Origin: Quillaja saponaria
Taxonomy: Eukaryota; Streptophyta; Magnoliopsida; Fabales; Quillajaceae
Assembly (NCBI GenBank): GCA_029379385.1
Contig: CM055615.1
Coordinates: 2,914,001-2,978,000 of the forward strand
Reading direction: 5' to 3'
Length of the DNA stretch: 64,000 bases
Numbering within the stretch: the stretch's first letter is position 1; each line of letters begins with the position of its first letter. The translations under genes were made by a program, and so were the position numbers. Below are positions 35,326 through 47,660 of the stretch, one piece after another. A model generated the notes under the pieces. That model had not been told where the DNA came from. It did no database searches and saw only the letters and a program-made list of their open reading frames with translations.

Positions 35326-35611
35326 TAAAACCATGTACTTATTATAACTCGTACTAAAATAATAATATTAAAATCAAGTACTCAAATTAAATAATGAGTT
35401 GTTTACAAAAGATAAAAAAAATTACGACCCAATGTTTTGAATATTTTCACAAAATTAAATTTAAATTTATCAACATATAAAAAATTCATTTCATACACCC
35501 ATATAACATAAAATTAATGACTAAATTACGAGGTGTTACAGTTTTACAACACACTTTGGTATATACTTTCAGATCTTTCCCCGTTTCTGTTTTCGAAACT
35601 TTTAACGTGAA

Positions 35612-35750
35612 AAAGAGATGGGTGAGTCTAGCAATTCAATCGAATGTTATATGAATGAAACAGGTGCTTCTGAAGATGAAGCCTGTAAACAGTGGTTGAT
35701 AATTATGTGAGTGGTTGATAATTATGTGTTATGGAAGAAGATAAACAAAG
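35612..35750 (+). pseudogene. Terpene synthase exon-7 relic
   Basis: gagatgggtgagtctagcaa onward translates to EMGESSNSIECYMNETGASE and then DEACK, matching exon 7 of the TPS copies (EMGDFSNSIGCYMNEMGASE in copy B). After a break it resumes with WKKINKD. Between them agtggttgataattatgtg is tandemly repeated (19-bp period, about 35690-35728). No other TPS exon lies nearby. It is a solitary fragment. Confidence 0.8.
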
Positions 35751-36214
35751 ATCTATTAATCTATATATTCACCAATGTTAGTGCTTGCACTAGCACCAAA
35801 CATCAATATCCTTGTGTTGTTGCAGGATCATTATGGTAATGCAAGAAGCAAGACTCAATCTGGACACCATTCTGGTGCTGGTAGCCAAACACAAGATTGG
35901 TGCTGCTCTAATTAGGAGAGGTGAAAAGAGTAATAAAGGGAGGACTGGTAAATTGAGAAAGACTTCTTAATCTCAATTTCAGAATCAACTGGTTACAAAC
36001 AAAATGTGGCTTTACTCTTATTCTTCTCCACTATTTAGAGACTCCAAATACATTAGTAGATTTAGGCCAGACCTAGGTACACACAGTAAAAACAACCCCA
36101 ATAAGAAATTTGTGGGGCCCCCAATTTGTTTGAGGCTGGAGTACACGGTCATATACACAAAATATAGATTTATAGAAACTAATAAAGAGATAAAGACAGA
36201 GTCAATATATGAAT
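35751..36214. other. Unassigned sequence after the exon-7 relic
   Basis: A short open patch after ttgttgcag (about 35826) reads DHYGNARSKTQSGHHSGAGS and could be an old exon or gag-like fragment. I do not recognise it. The rest has no coding signal. Confidence 0.3.
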
Positions 36215-36400
36215 CAACAAAACCAAGACGTTAGACACAAGGCGCCACTTTGAAATGAAATTTATGATAGATGAATAAGAACTACCAAACAAGTTATATA
36301 TGGATTGAAATTCAGTCTCATTACTTTCAAACGAGTTAAACAATGTCTCGATTGTATTTCTATTGTTCAAAGTTATGACAAACATAATGATTTTGAGGAC
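36215..36400. repeat. Duplicated flanking block C (copy 1)
   Basis: agacacaaggcgccactttg, then gatagatgaataagaactac, and cgattgtatttctattgttc recur at 60665-60850 downstream of TPS copy C. In both places the block follows TPS exon-7 sequence, so it marks the 3' flank of the ancestral duplication unit. Confidence 0.85.
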
Positions 36401-37340
36401 ACCAAAAAACAAAAGACAAAAGATTCTTCTAACTTGGTATTGCGTCTTTTTTGCTTTGGGTTAGTCAGGACAAAATAATAAAAAAAGAAAAAAGAAAAGG
36501 TAGGTTTCAACATAAAAGCTAATAGGGAGAGAGAAAATCAGGATCCCTAATGTCTAGGAACAAGAATTTGAATAGCACGATGAAACACGGTCGTTTTGGG
36601 GTAGGGAGAGAAAGGGTCCATTTAGCACATATTGGACACAGTGAAAACCGTCTTTACATGTTAGCCTAATTTGTGCTAATTTGAAAGATAATTGATGGCA
36701 AGGACTCAATTGCATCAAATTGAAATATATAGGGGCTTAATTGTAACAATTGAAAAATTAGAGACTAAATTGAACCTAAATTTTAATTATAGAGACCAAA
36801 AATGTAATTAAGTCTAATAATAAATAATAATAATATAAAAATTAAAAATAAGTTAATAAAAAATAAAAATATATATAAATTTGATAAATTATATCACATT
36901 TTTATAACTTTATAGCAATATTTTTATCATTTTAACATAATTTTTATAGCATTTTATTTATAAAAACTACATATAAAATAAATAAATAAAATTAAATAAT
37001 TATTTCTTACTGACACAAACAAACAATGAAAATGTATGATCATTTCATTCTCATTTCTATTATTATTTCAATTCCACAAAAATTATTATTACATATCAAA
37101 TTAGCCTTTAACCTTTAATGTACTTGTGTATCTAAGTAATCTTTTAAGCTCATCCACCGAAAAGACAAATGATTTTTACTAACAATTTTTATTTGTAAAA
37201 AAAAAAAAAACAAAACAACCTCTTTTAGAAGGTCAATAGCTCTACAACTAACACAACATCAAGCTACCAAAAGTAACTCAATATTATAATCATATTCAAA
37301 GAGTAAAATAAAAGATGAATTATAGTAGTCACACTAAGAC
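36401..37340. other. Non-coding, AT-rich
   Basis: No gene recognised. 36660-36820 has words such as aggggcttaattgtaac and agagactaaattgaacc that occur in many plant repeats. An A run lies at about 37198-37211. Confidence 0.4.
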
Positions 37341-37342
37341 TG

Positions 37343-37800
37343 AATTTGGTAATGCCGTGATTTTTAAAAAGTTGTTATGACTTTTATGCTATGAAAAACA
37401 ACCGTCAAAAAGCAACAACAATCTTTTTTGGTAAATCTTTTATAAAAGTTGATGTGGATAGGAAAAGCAATAAAGTGTTTAGTAAAACAAATCATAAACT
37501 GCTGTAAATATATAAAATAACAAAAATAAATATCATTACTGTAAGAATATATTTAAGAAGAGAAATTAGATGATTTATAAATTAATTAATGATATATTGA
37601 AATTTTCTAACATTAATAAGGTAATTTTTGTATTTTTAATTTTGAAAAGCCATAACTAGTTTTTAAAAACATTACTAAAGGTGCTTTTTACTTTTTAAAA
37701 GAAGTAAAAGAAGTTACTCCTACAAAAAAATTAACCAAACAATTTTTTGGTACTAAGTCTTTTAAAAGTCACAACACCCTCTTAAAAATTATTTCCAAAC
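37343..37800. mobile_element. Foldback MITE-like element
   Basis: The left end gaatttggtaatgccgtgat ... aaaaagttgttatgactttt is matched in inverse orientation by the right end (aaaagtcacaacaccctctt ... atttccaaactc). The interior is AT-rich with further complementary words around gtaaaagaagttac. No target duplication could be fixed, so ends are approximate. Confidence 0.5.
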
Positions 37801-39225
37801 TCAACTTAAATACTTAATTCAAAATCACATAAGATCAAATATTGAGACAGGAAAATCTACTTAAAAATATATATTCCCAAGCCTTTTTCTTGAAAGAATA
37901 ATTTTAAACACAAATAACTTTCTAAATATTAAAAAGAATACATAATAAAAATGGTATATTATTAATGGACTAACGACAATGACGGACAAATTGTTCATAT
38001 TATCATAATATCTGACTCTCCCAACAAATCAATTGTAAACCTATTATTATATTGGAAGTGAGAAGAATTATAAAAGCTCGTCTTTGAAATTAAGAAATCA
38101 AATAAATTAAGAACACTTTGACATCACATGAGGTAGAAATCTCCGACAGTCAAAACATGGACTTTTTATGACGATTTGATACTCATGCCATATTAATTAA
38201 CGAGTAAAAGCAGCATCTTAAAACAAAAAAATTAAGAATTTATATTGTCTGAAATTATTTCGATCCATTTGTTTTATTGTAAGTGTTATGAGGTGTCTAT
38301 ATTAATAGAAATTTGAATCTTGGAGTAGACAATATTTGGGAGAGTCACCCTAGTAGTAACAAAATCTCAGAGAATTAATCTCATAACAATGCTTGTAGGA
38401 AAAAACTAGAAACCAAAAAATAATAATTTAAGAAGATAAATACAATGATACAAAATTGTAAACAACTTGGCTTTGGATAGATTCCCTTTCAAATTCATAT
38501 ATATTAAGAAATATGAAGTTGGGTTATGGTCCATTTTGGCATCAGGTAAAGGTGTTATGCTTTGATTAACCTATAGAATTAATCTAGGAAAAAGAAAAAG
38601 CATGTGCACCCATGTTTTGTTTTCTTGTCCTTTTCTTAATCCCGCATCATTAGTTTCTAATTTCCTTTTTAATGTGGTATTTAATTAAGTACCCTAGCTA
38701 TTCTAAGTTCTAATCACTCATCGTTCTTGTAGAACAGCTTTTCTTTTTCACCAAACGCTTTCTTTCCCTCTCTGTTGTGTTTTGGTTACGCGCCAGCCTA
38801 CGCCTATTTCTCAGGTGAGTGCATTGTTAACCGACTACAATCTGGTTACTTGCTTCTTCATTTTTTATTTTTTTATTTTTTCTTAGTTCTTTGTTTGGAT
38901 TTTAATTTAGGACATATAATTTTCTAATTCACGGAACATGTGTTGGATTTTAAATTCATATTTCTTTCTCATTTTGAATATTTTCTATCAAATAATCATT
39001 TTATCAAAATCTTTCTCAGCCAAAAAAAAAAAAAAAAATGCTTGAACTCAAAGATCATCGACTCCTGATAAATGATAAAATTATGGATACGAAGTCTTGC
39101 AACTAACCACTATATATGAACTGAAACACATTTATGCAATCAAGAGAAGTATACTATATCAATCAATGCCTGTCAAATGAAGAGTTAAAAATACATTAAT
39201 CAAGAGAAGTATATTATATACATAT

Positions 39226-39264
<39 letters not shown>

Positions 39265-40213
39265 TGTTACGGATGTCTGTAATAAATTCTAATAGTAATA
39301 GCATAGATGACAGAAGAAGATTCAAACTCAAACTCCGCATATATAATCTATACTAGTCACATGCATGCAATTGCTTATACACATATTGAATGATTTTTTT
39401 TTAAATGTATGAAGTTGTCATTTTAAGTTTTTTAACCATTGTTAAGTTTAGCTTTTAAAATTGCTTTTGGGTTTAAACTTTTCTACAATTGGTAATAATT
39501 GTTTTATTTTTAAGCTTTACAAGAAAAAAATTTTGAACTCTTAAAGTCCTAAAAATTGATAAAAGCTGATGTTAAAAATAAAAAAGTTTTTTCAAATAGA
39601 AAATAAGAAAAACTCAAATAAATTTTTATAATTATTTTATTTAGACAAATATAATCATATTTTCAAAATGGTCTTTTTAATAATTTTGATGTACAAATAT
39701 TTTTTTCTTTTCTAAAAAAAATAAAATCTTAAGTCCCATAACACTTTTATTTTAACTCATCCAAACACTTTTACAGCTTTTTATGTAACAATTTTTAAAC
39801 AGCTTTATTTGAAAAAGTATTTTCATGCATATTTAAAGGAAGAGAGGAGTTGTAGATGGTATGTAAGTGACTAGCCGGAATGAGTAATTAGAGAGAAATA
39901 CTATTTTTATTTTTATACTTATTTTTAGTTAATTTAATTTAGTTTACAATTAATTAATTTATATTATTCTAAAGTAGGAGATTATAAAGGACCTTCTAGC
40001 TTTTAGACTAGTATAGACAGGTAGATAGATATAGATAAAACTTAGTGTGCGTATAGACAAACCTTTCAAATTTTGTCCTCTCTTTTTTCTTTGTAATATG
40101 GTTAACTACTTATCTTACCTGTTAGAGTTTTAAAAAGGCTTGCAATTGATCCTTCAACTAACAGAACGTCATATAAACAAAAGGCATCAAACAACATCCG
40201 TATTCCAATTACA
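37801..40213. other. Upstream region of TPS copy B with repeat insertions
   Basis: 38465-38640 (gattccctttcaaattca, tggtccattttggca, catgtgcaccca) matches 57355-57490 upstream of TPS copy C and is the old promoter-distal region. In copy B it is separated from the gene by about 1.5 kb not present in copy C. This extra part holds a poly-A run (39019-39037), an (AT)n run (39229-39261) and a MITE-like stretch at about 39370-39840. A T/C-rich stretch ending in tcag-gtgagt near 38815 looks like an exon/donor but has no coding context. Confidence 0.5.
40128..40137 (+). promoter_or_regulatory. Degenerate TATA position of TPS copy B
   Basis: ttttaaaaag here aligns with tataaaaagg at 57591 in copy C. 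It lies 85 bp before the start codon, the same spacing as in copy C. The TA-to-TT change removes the TATA core, so promoter strength is probably reduced. Confidence 0.5.
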
Positions 40214-42907
40214 ATGGGAGCCACCAAAACTTATGTAAACACAAGTATTGTTCGTCGATCTGCAAATTTTCAGCCCCCAATTTGGGATTATGATTACATC
40301 CAATCTTTGAGTAGTGAGTATATGGTATGGTTTCTTAAATATATCCATTGTTATTTTTCACCAGTTTTAACTGCTAGAAGTTCTTGTTGCTGATTTTGTT
40401 GTTATTCATGTATAGGAAGAATCACATGTGATTCAATGTGATATTCTGAAGAAAAAAGTTAAGATGATGCTTGGGAAAGTAGAGAATTCTGTAGATCAAC
40501 TTGAGCTGGTTGATATCTTGCAAAGACTCGGATTATCTTATCATTTAAAGATGAAATAAATACAATGTTAGATAATGTTTACAGGAATTATGGTGTTGAC
40601 AATGATACATTGAAAAATAATAATTTATATGTTATTGGACTTGAATTTAGACTCTTGCGACAACATGGATTTGAAGTACCAACAGGTTTATTCTTACTTA
40701 GAGAAATTAATTAGACATATAGAAGTTAATCACTTATTATTAACTTCGTATTATTGTGAATTTACAGAGGTTTTCAAAAATTTCCGAGACGAATTGGGTA
40801 AATTGAAAGAATGCATTGGTGATAATATTGACGGAATGCTTTCATTATATGAAGCCTCGTACTTTTCAGTAGAAGGTGAAACAACCTTGGATGAAGCAAG
40901 AAATTTCACCTCAATACATCTCAAGGAATTTGCCAACAAGAGCAAAAACAACAATATATCATTATTAGTTAAGCATGCCTTGGAGTTTCCATTACATTGG
41001 AGGCCATCGAGGTTAGAGGCACGGTGGTTCATTAACTTTTATGATCAAAGAAAGCATAATATGAATCCCATTCTTCTTGAGCTTGCTAAGTTGGATTTCA
41101 ACATTTTACAAGCCTTGTACCAAAAAGAGATAAAACATTCTTCAAGGTAATAAAATTTACGCAACGTAATTATCCTGTGCACTGTAATTATTAAAGAAAA
41201 TTGCTATATATATGCACAAAACAAATTACTTCTTTCGTGTATAGATGTCACTTGTACAGACGGATAAATTCTATGCGAGAGCCTTCTCTGTGAAAGAGTT
41301 CACATTTTCTCCATATACATAAATGTTTATTAATTGTTAAATATGTTATTACTCCTTGCTTAACTTATCCATAAATAGAATTGCAAGAATTTATACTAAA
41401 AAGTTGTCTTTTGATCCATATAAAGGTGGTGGAAGGGCACTGGTCTTGCAGAGAACTTGAGCTTTGTTAGAGACAGATTAATGGAGAGTTACATTTGGCA
41501 TCCGGAGATGTCATTTGCGCCTCAATTCGGAGATTTCAGGAGAACTTCTTCAAAGCTTTATACACTGATGACTATGTTAGATGATATTTATGATATCTAT
41601 GGCACATTGGAAGAATTAGAGATCCTCACAGATGCTTTTTGTAGGTTGTAAATAGTCATTACAAAACCTTTTTCTCAGCTTGATTAGAGCATGCAGTTTA
41701 ATAAATTTGTGACAATTTTCAGATGGGATACAAGTGTGATGGATAAACTCCCTAACTGCATGAAGATATTGTTCCTTGCTATCCATAACTATGTCAATGA
41801 GGTGGCATATGATATTCTAAGGGATCAAGGATTCAACATTATTCCATGCCTAAAGAAATATGTACGTATTATCATATATTATACATCCATGCTAGCTCCA
41901 GCATAATTTTGATTAAATTGAATGTGAGGCTTAAATCAGTTGTCCATCTAATTCTATATGACCGTTTCGTTCTTCAATTCGAATAATCCTAAATGTACAC
42001 TCAATGTTAGAAAAGTGTTGTTTTGCAATGGACTAATGAATGATTTGCGGCATTTGAATTCTGTTATTGAACTGTCTTTTTCTCATAGTGTCTTGACATG
42101 GAACAAGGTATATTACATTTAACCCCTATTCTTTTAGCTCTACGGTTGTAGTTTTCTCCTACACAAAAAACAAAAAGTATTTTTCTAAATCTTTATATGC
42201 CATCATTAAACATGTCTAAATTTTCAGTGGGCAGAATATTGTCAAGCCTACATAACTGAGGCAAAATGGTATTATAGTGGATATAAACCTACCCTTCAAG
42301 AATACCTTGACAATGCTTGGATTTCAATTGGAGTACGATTAGCAATGGTACATGCTTACTTTACTATTGGAATTCCAATTACCAAACAAGTCCTTCTTTG
42401 CTTGGAAGATGAATGCCCAAACTTTATTCACTGGACATCTATGATTGTGCGCTTGGCAGATTACCTTGGAACATTTTCAGTAAGCATGCCTAGCTAGCTA
42501 GCAATATCTCTTTTTCTAAATATACAATACAAGATCCCTCTTCTCTAGCCATTATGCTTCTTTTTTTTTTCCTTAAATTTTAGCGTGACATAGAGATGGG
42601 AGATTTCAGCAATTCAATCGGGTGCTACATGAATGAAATGGGTGCCTCTGAAGAAGAAGCATGCAAACACATAAGGTGCTTAATGGATGAAACATGGAAG
42701 AAGATAAACAAAGATCGAATTTCGTCTTCTCCCTTTCCTCCTTCTTTGGTAGAAATTTGTGTTAACTTTTCAAGGATGGCACTTCGCATGTATACCAACA
42801 TGGAGATGGTTATACTAGTCAAGCAGATGATATTAAGGATATCATATTATCAATTCTTGTTGAACCCATTTCCCTTTAGTGATGCAATGAAGATATCAGA
42901 AACATGA
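40214..42907 (+). pseudogene. Terpene synthase copy B (TPS-b type), seven exons, two frameshifts
   Basis: Exons: 40214-40324, 40416-40685, 40768-41146, 41426-41644, 41723-41861, 42228-42479, 42584-42879 (ancestral stop at 42877; the shifted frame stops at 42907). The length is about 555 codons, normal for a TPS-b enzyme without transit peptide. The N-terminus has a full RR(x)8W motif (RRSANFQPPIW) 13 residues after Met. Exon 3 is open ([32 protein letters not shown]). Exon 4 has RDR and DDIYD. Exons 6-7 read RLADYLGTFSRDIE, with Tyr for the second Asp and Asp for the Glu of the NSE/DTE motif. Lesions are one missing T in exon 2 near 40545, causing an early stop, and an extra TA in exon 7 near 42790, changing the last 30 or so residues. 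All splice sites are canonical. It is the least damaged copy. Confidence 0.88.
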
Positions 42908-42983
42908 TGAAAATCCAGGCAGCTGTGTGTGGAGTATGGACATTCTTGGTATTTTTGTGTAGTTTGTATTATTGTGTATTCTG

Positions 42984-42989
42984 AATAAA
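42984..42989 (+). terminator. Polyadenylation signal of TPS copy B
   Basis: aataaa about 105 bp after the ancestral stop codon. The aligned position in copy C reads aatata and is lost. Confidence 0.5.
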
Positions 42990-43249
42990 AGATATGGTGT
43001 GGTGTACTATTTCAAGCATTTTAAGGTACAAGTTTTCAATTTTGAGGTGCATGAACAAAACAAAAGTATAATCTTCTCAGGTAAATGGTTGGTATTCTTG
43101 AACGAACTAGTATGTGTAGAGTTCTTCCAAACTAACTTGTCTCAAACTTGGATGAAGGAGAATTAAGATTGAGATAAGTTGACACCCACCGTAGTACTTT
43201 ATACAAAAGGTAAAATAAAACTTCAATCTATCAGTAAACAGTAGTTGAT

Positions 43250-43290
43250 GTATATGTTATGGAAGAAGATAAACAGAGATCTATTATATG
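43250..43290 (+). pseudogene. Short TPS exon-7 relic
   Basis: ttatggaagaagataaacag followed by agatctatta matches the second half of the exon-7 relic at 35727-35757, including the non-TPS tail gatctatta. The two relics therefore descend from one already broken copy. Confidence 0.65.
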
Positions 43291-43802
43291 CACTATTCCA
43301 ATGCTCAAATTCGAATTTGATAATACATTATCATACTAATCTAATAATATTACACGTGACATAGGTTAAAGTATAACAGACTAATATGAATCGTAATTGT
43401 CACAATTAATTCCTATTAATATTATAATAGATGTCATTATCGTCCATTATTATATAATGGACATCATTATTATTGTAACAAACGTCATAACAAATGTCAT
43501 TACTATTGTGATTAATATTCCAGCATAAAGCTCTTATATAAAGAATCTTAAAACTCAAAAATTGTCCACTTAAACCTTACTCTTTTATAGCTTTTTAGCT
43601 TTCATACTCTGATCAAATATTGATTTTGGCATCAAATTTTCATAGGTCTAAAGGATCAGTCCCTTTACAAGTCAGCCAAGTAAAGGACACCTCAGCTGGA
43701 TGAAATTCGGTTTTAACAGAATTTAAACTAAAATTTGAATTCAAATATGAATACTAATTTGAATATAAGAAAAAAAAATTATTTAAATTTTATATCGAAT
43801 TA
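43291..43802. other. Non-coding between TPS relic and LINE
   Basis: AT-rich. A perfect 21-bp palindromic stretch gtccattattatataatgga(c) lies near 43451. No gene recognised. Confidence 0.4.
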
Positions 43803-44668
43803 CACAACTCAACTTAACTAATCCTTAAAACCCAAACTAGTTGGGGTTAGCTATATGAATCATTTTTCCTCCATTCGCATTGATCCAAGGCATCATTTTT
43901 AGTAATACCTAGGAGCAGCCATATCCTTCTCAATGATTGCTCCCCATGTAAGTTTTGGTCTCTCCCTACCATGTCTAACACTTGACACTTGTATCAAGTC
44001 ACATTTCTTAACTACCCATGTCCATTAGCCGACGTTGGATATGTCCAAACCAATGTAGGCAATTCTCCCTCATTTTATCCTCGATAGGTCCTACTTCCAC
44101 CTTCTTAATGATTTCTTTATTCCTTATTCTATCATTTCTTCTATGTTCGATCATCTATCTCAACATTCTCATTTCGGCTACTTCCTATCTTATGCGAGTG
44201 TTACTTCTTAATTACCTAACATTTGGTACCATACAGCATAGATGACCTCACTGACGTTTTATAAAATTTTCCTTTCACATATAAACTCCCAAAGCAAGTG
44301 CGCCACTTCACCCACCCTACCTTGTCCTATGGTTTACATCATGCTTAATTGTATCATCTTTTTGTATAAATGAACCTAAATACTTTAACACATCCTTTGT
44401 AGGGATTGACTGGTCTTTGTACGGATTGTCTAACTGTCCAAAGTTATTTCATTCAGGCCTCCTCTAGTTTCACTGAAATTGCATTCCATATACTCGATTT
44501 TTATTCGACTCAACCTAAGGTCTTTAGATTCTAATGCTTTCCTCCACACTTCTAATTTGGAATTCAAATCTTCTCTAGTTTCGTCTACTAACACGATATC
44601 ATCAGCAAACAGCATGCACCACAGGAGCCCTATCTTGAATATTATAGGTAAGTTAAGTTTTAATTCAA
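43803..44668 (-). mobile_element. 5'-truncated LINE (L1-type) insertion
   Basis: The minus strand encodes the LINE RT active-site block [20 protein letters not shown] (near 44615) and then [15 protein letters not shown], followed after stops by a C-terminal region with VGEVAHLLWEFICE-like and RERPKLTWGAIIEKDM patches. The 3' end contains the ccaactagtttggg word. An 11-bp target-site duplication, atatcgaatta, flanks it at 43792-43802 and 44669-44679, which fixes both ends. The 866-bp copy lacks ORF1, endonuclease and most of RT and is stop-ridden. Confidence 0.88.
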
Positions 44669-44754
44669 ATATCGAATTAGACTATGTAGTATTTGAATTT
44701 GAATTCGAGTAATTCGATTCAAATAATTTGATTTGAATGCCACCCCTACAAGTG

Positions 44755-45120
44755 ATTGTGATCTAAAATGAAAGTTTCTTCTCATGTTAGCATCAATCCA
44801 TTCATCTAATTCTTTGTTTTTCTTTTTTATAAGATTTCAATTACTCCATAGTACAATATTTTGATGTAATTCCTCTCGTTTTTGAATTAACACTGACTCA
44901 AATTTACTCCATCAAGGATTGGATGCAACATGGCTTTCTTGTGACCATAATGATCATCAAAATTGCAACTAATATGTTGACGAACAAGACATGCATGCTT
45001 CACTAATAGAATTGGCATCGTTTTCCAATTCTTCAACTTCCTTAATGATTGTACACATCTCATTTAAGTGCAAAAGATGATTGCAAATATCTAAAGTTTT
45101 GAAAAATTAAAGAGTAAACC
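44755..45120. repeat. Duplicated flanking block A (copy 1)
   Basis: gtttcttctcatgttagcat through caaaagatgattgcaaatat recurs at 61105-61510 after TPS copy C. The minus strand of both copies gives CNFDDHYGHK, then ILDGVNL, and KEVEELEN patches. These could be an old exon of an unidentified gene carried along in the duplication, or chance. Confidence 0.8.
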
Positions 45121-45544
45121 AAAATAAAATAAAAAATTAAGCAAAACATTAAAAAGAGTAACCTTTAGTTATGATTTTGTTTATACTATTATAAAAGTGA
45201 GAGACCCCTTATAATCTTCTACTATATAATATACATCTATTTAAATTAATTAAAAAAATAAACTCTACTAATAAAATTCATCCATACTAATCTCCCTAGT
45301 TTTTTACTCTCGTACTCACTCCATACTAATCCATACTATTATCAAATTAAATTAATATTCAAATTATTTAAAAACCTCAAAGATTCCTTGTGATCAAGCT
45401 TAGAGCCTGCAAAAATCATACAATTTTCTCAATTGATATCAAGCTGTCAAATCCTCGGACCGAACAAGATTTCTAAGAAGATTGAATCAGAGAATTTCAC
45501 CCATGGACATAAACAGAGTTTGTACCAATTTATTCAATTAATAT

Positions 45545-46400
45545 AAATTGTTATATGTACACGTTTTCTTATTTATTACTTTCAGACACAAATTTGTTGT
45601 CCACAATCTGCTATTATTTTTTACATATGTTCGAAGATGAATTTTGTATAATTCCCACTTTATTTTTTATAATCACATCACGGTTCTTTCTAGTTTTATA
45701 TAAACATCCTCACGAACTCAATTTTACAAAAATATTAAGATTGACCGCAATTAGCAACTTTATACATTTAAAGAAAAATACGAAATTGCATGGAATCTTC
45801 TAGGGCTGTGCAAGGAACCCGGAATAACTAAATCCCTGAACCGAACCGGTAATTCGATTCGGTTAAATTAAGATATTTTTCTTATTCGGTTCGGTTCGGA
45901 TAGTTAATTTAATACCCTTTATTTTCGGTTCGGTTACGAGTACTGAGGTAGACTGCACATGGGTACCCCGAAAATCAAAATATATAATTTTTTTTTGTTA
46001 TTTTTAATGTATTGTTGTATTAATTTATAATTTTGTATTTTTATTTGTGTTGAATATGTTAATATATTATATTTTTTGTATTTTGTTTTATAATAACTAA
46101 TGAATTTAAAGAGTATGAGGTTCAAAAATAAAAATATATAATTTTTAAATTAATTTTAGTAAAATATTAATAAATTTCGGGTAACCGAATAACCGAACAA
46201 AACTAGTCATATTTTTTCGGTTCAGGGTAATTTCGGGTAATACTTATTTTCGGTTCGGTTCATAAATTTTACTACTCAAAAATTTTGATTCGGTTCATAA
46301 ATTTATCACTACCCGGACGGAACTGACCCGTACACACCTCTAAAATCTTCATGTGTGAGTCTCATATATGAAATAGTATATATTAAAATAAACTCACATT
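45545..46400. repeat. Duplicated flanking block B (copy with MITE)
   Basis: Paralogous to 28870-29170. The left part runs to 45800 and the right part resumes at 46343; a MITE lies between them. It follows block A at 44.8 kb. Confidence 0.8.
45801..46342. mobile_element. hAT-type MITE with 8-bp target duplication
   Basis: The element begins tagggctgtgca and ends gtacacacctcta, an imperfect terminal inverted repeat. It is flanked by gaatcttc (45793-45800) and aaatcttc (46343-46350), an 8-bp duplication typical of hAT. The interior is full of cggttcggtt and gaaccgaacc words, a known style of plant hAT MITEs. The paralogous block at 29.1 kb has the empty site. Confidence 0.88.
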
Positions 46401-47264
46401 GACATATATTTGAATCAACCTCTTGTTTGGGAAAGTGATTCTTTTGAAAAGTTGATAAATTTCAGTTTTAATCAACTTCAACTAGCTCCTCTACTTTTTT
46501 CCCTTTAATGATTAAGTTTGGAGTTCCTCCTCCTTCTTTGTGATGCCATTAAATGCAAAAAACATGTGTTTTTTATTTCTCTTCCCTAGGCCACTGAATT
46601 CTGAACTTCTGTTTCCAAAAACTCTCCTCCGTTATATATATACTAGCGACATGACCGTGCCAAGGCACGGGTGTGCTATTAATATTTTTATTTTTTATTT
46701 TTTAATATACTTACTTGTGAAAATTGATTTCATTGTCCTTTTATCAATAGCTAAGCAAAATTACAAAGTGAGAAAATCCTAATCTAAAACTATTCCAACA
46801 CAATACTTATCCAAACAACTATTTTCTACTTCATATGGAACTGAGCAAAAAGTTAAAATACTAAAATAAAGGAAGAAATTCGAATATCAATTCGAAATTA
46901 AAACATCTCCAAATATATATATATATGATCTTGCAACAAATTGACTCGTAATGGAAAAACTTAAACTGCAAATCAAATCTTTGAAAATCAGAATATGTAA
47001 AATACAATTGAAGTTTTTGTGGTTAATAGAATCCAAATTTTTATTTTTCAAATAGGCTTCCTTTTATTTATCTAAATATATGATTAATGTAACAACTACA
47101 TCCAATGCTCGTGGCGGCTATAAATTGTTAGCTACAGCTACAACGATGATGTCGCCACTAGAAATACTTGTCTCCTTTGGCATTCAACTTTCAAGAAGTA
47201 CTCCCAACAAATTGCTTATTGTCCACAATTCTCAAAATTCAACCAAAATATTTCTTTCTGTTCA
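46401..47264. other. Non-coding
   Basis: No gene recognised. ccgtgccaaggcacggg (about 46653-46669) is a GC-rich palindrome of a kind common in plant repeats. The 81-codon frame at 47080 shows no known domain. Confidence 0.4.
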
Positions 47265-47660
47265 TGAAAGGGTACTACAAACTGGAACAAAAAGATACTT
47301 GACACAATCAAATATATGTAAGTAGAAAATTCTTGACTGTAAATTATTTAACATACATGTAACAGAATATTGATAGAGCCTTATAAAACTTAATGCCATT
47401 AATCTCAATGTGATAAAACTAATCAATGATCCCCTATCTCTAGGCACAGAAAAACAAAAACAAAAAAACTATACCTTGTGATTGAGCAACAACTTTTCAT
47501 AACAAATGTTCTCTGGTTCATAATGCAGCCTGCATCACTTCATCCTTTAAAAGCATATCTGTTTCATCATCTACATTTTAAAGAAAAATGAGAATAAACT
47601 TTATGAACTAAAAGTAAGGATACATGTCAACTTTAATCTCAAGAATGAAAATGACTAAAA
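47265..47660. repeat. Duplicated block E (copy 1)
   Basis: tactacaaactggaacaaaa, attcttgactgtaaat, tagagccttataaaact, gttctctggttcataatgca and gatacatgtcaac recur in the same order at about 50080-50385. Divergence with several indels suggests an old local duplication of about 2.8 kb spacing. Confidence 0.75.

Noticed and set aside
38700..38830. 5' UTR exon with a tcag-gtgagt donor upstream of TPS copy B
   Set aside because: It is not present in the matching upstream region of copy C and no downstream acceptor or coding exon fits, so it was not called as a gene part.
47080..47325. 81-codon frame MINVTTTSNARGGYKLL
   Set aside because: It shows no known domain, no conserved context, and partly overlaps duplicated block E.
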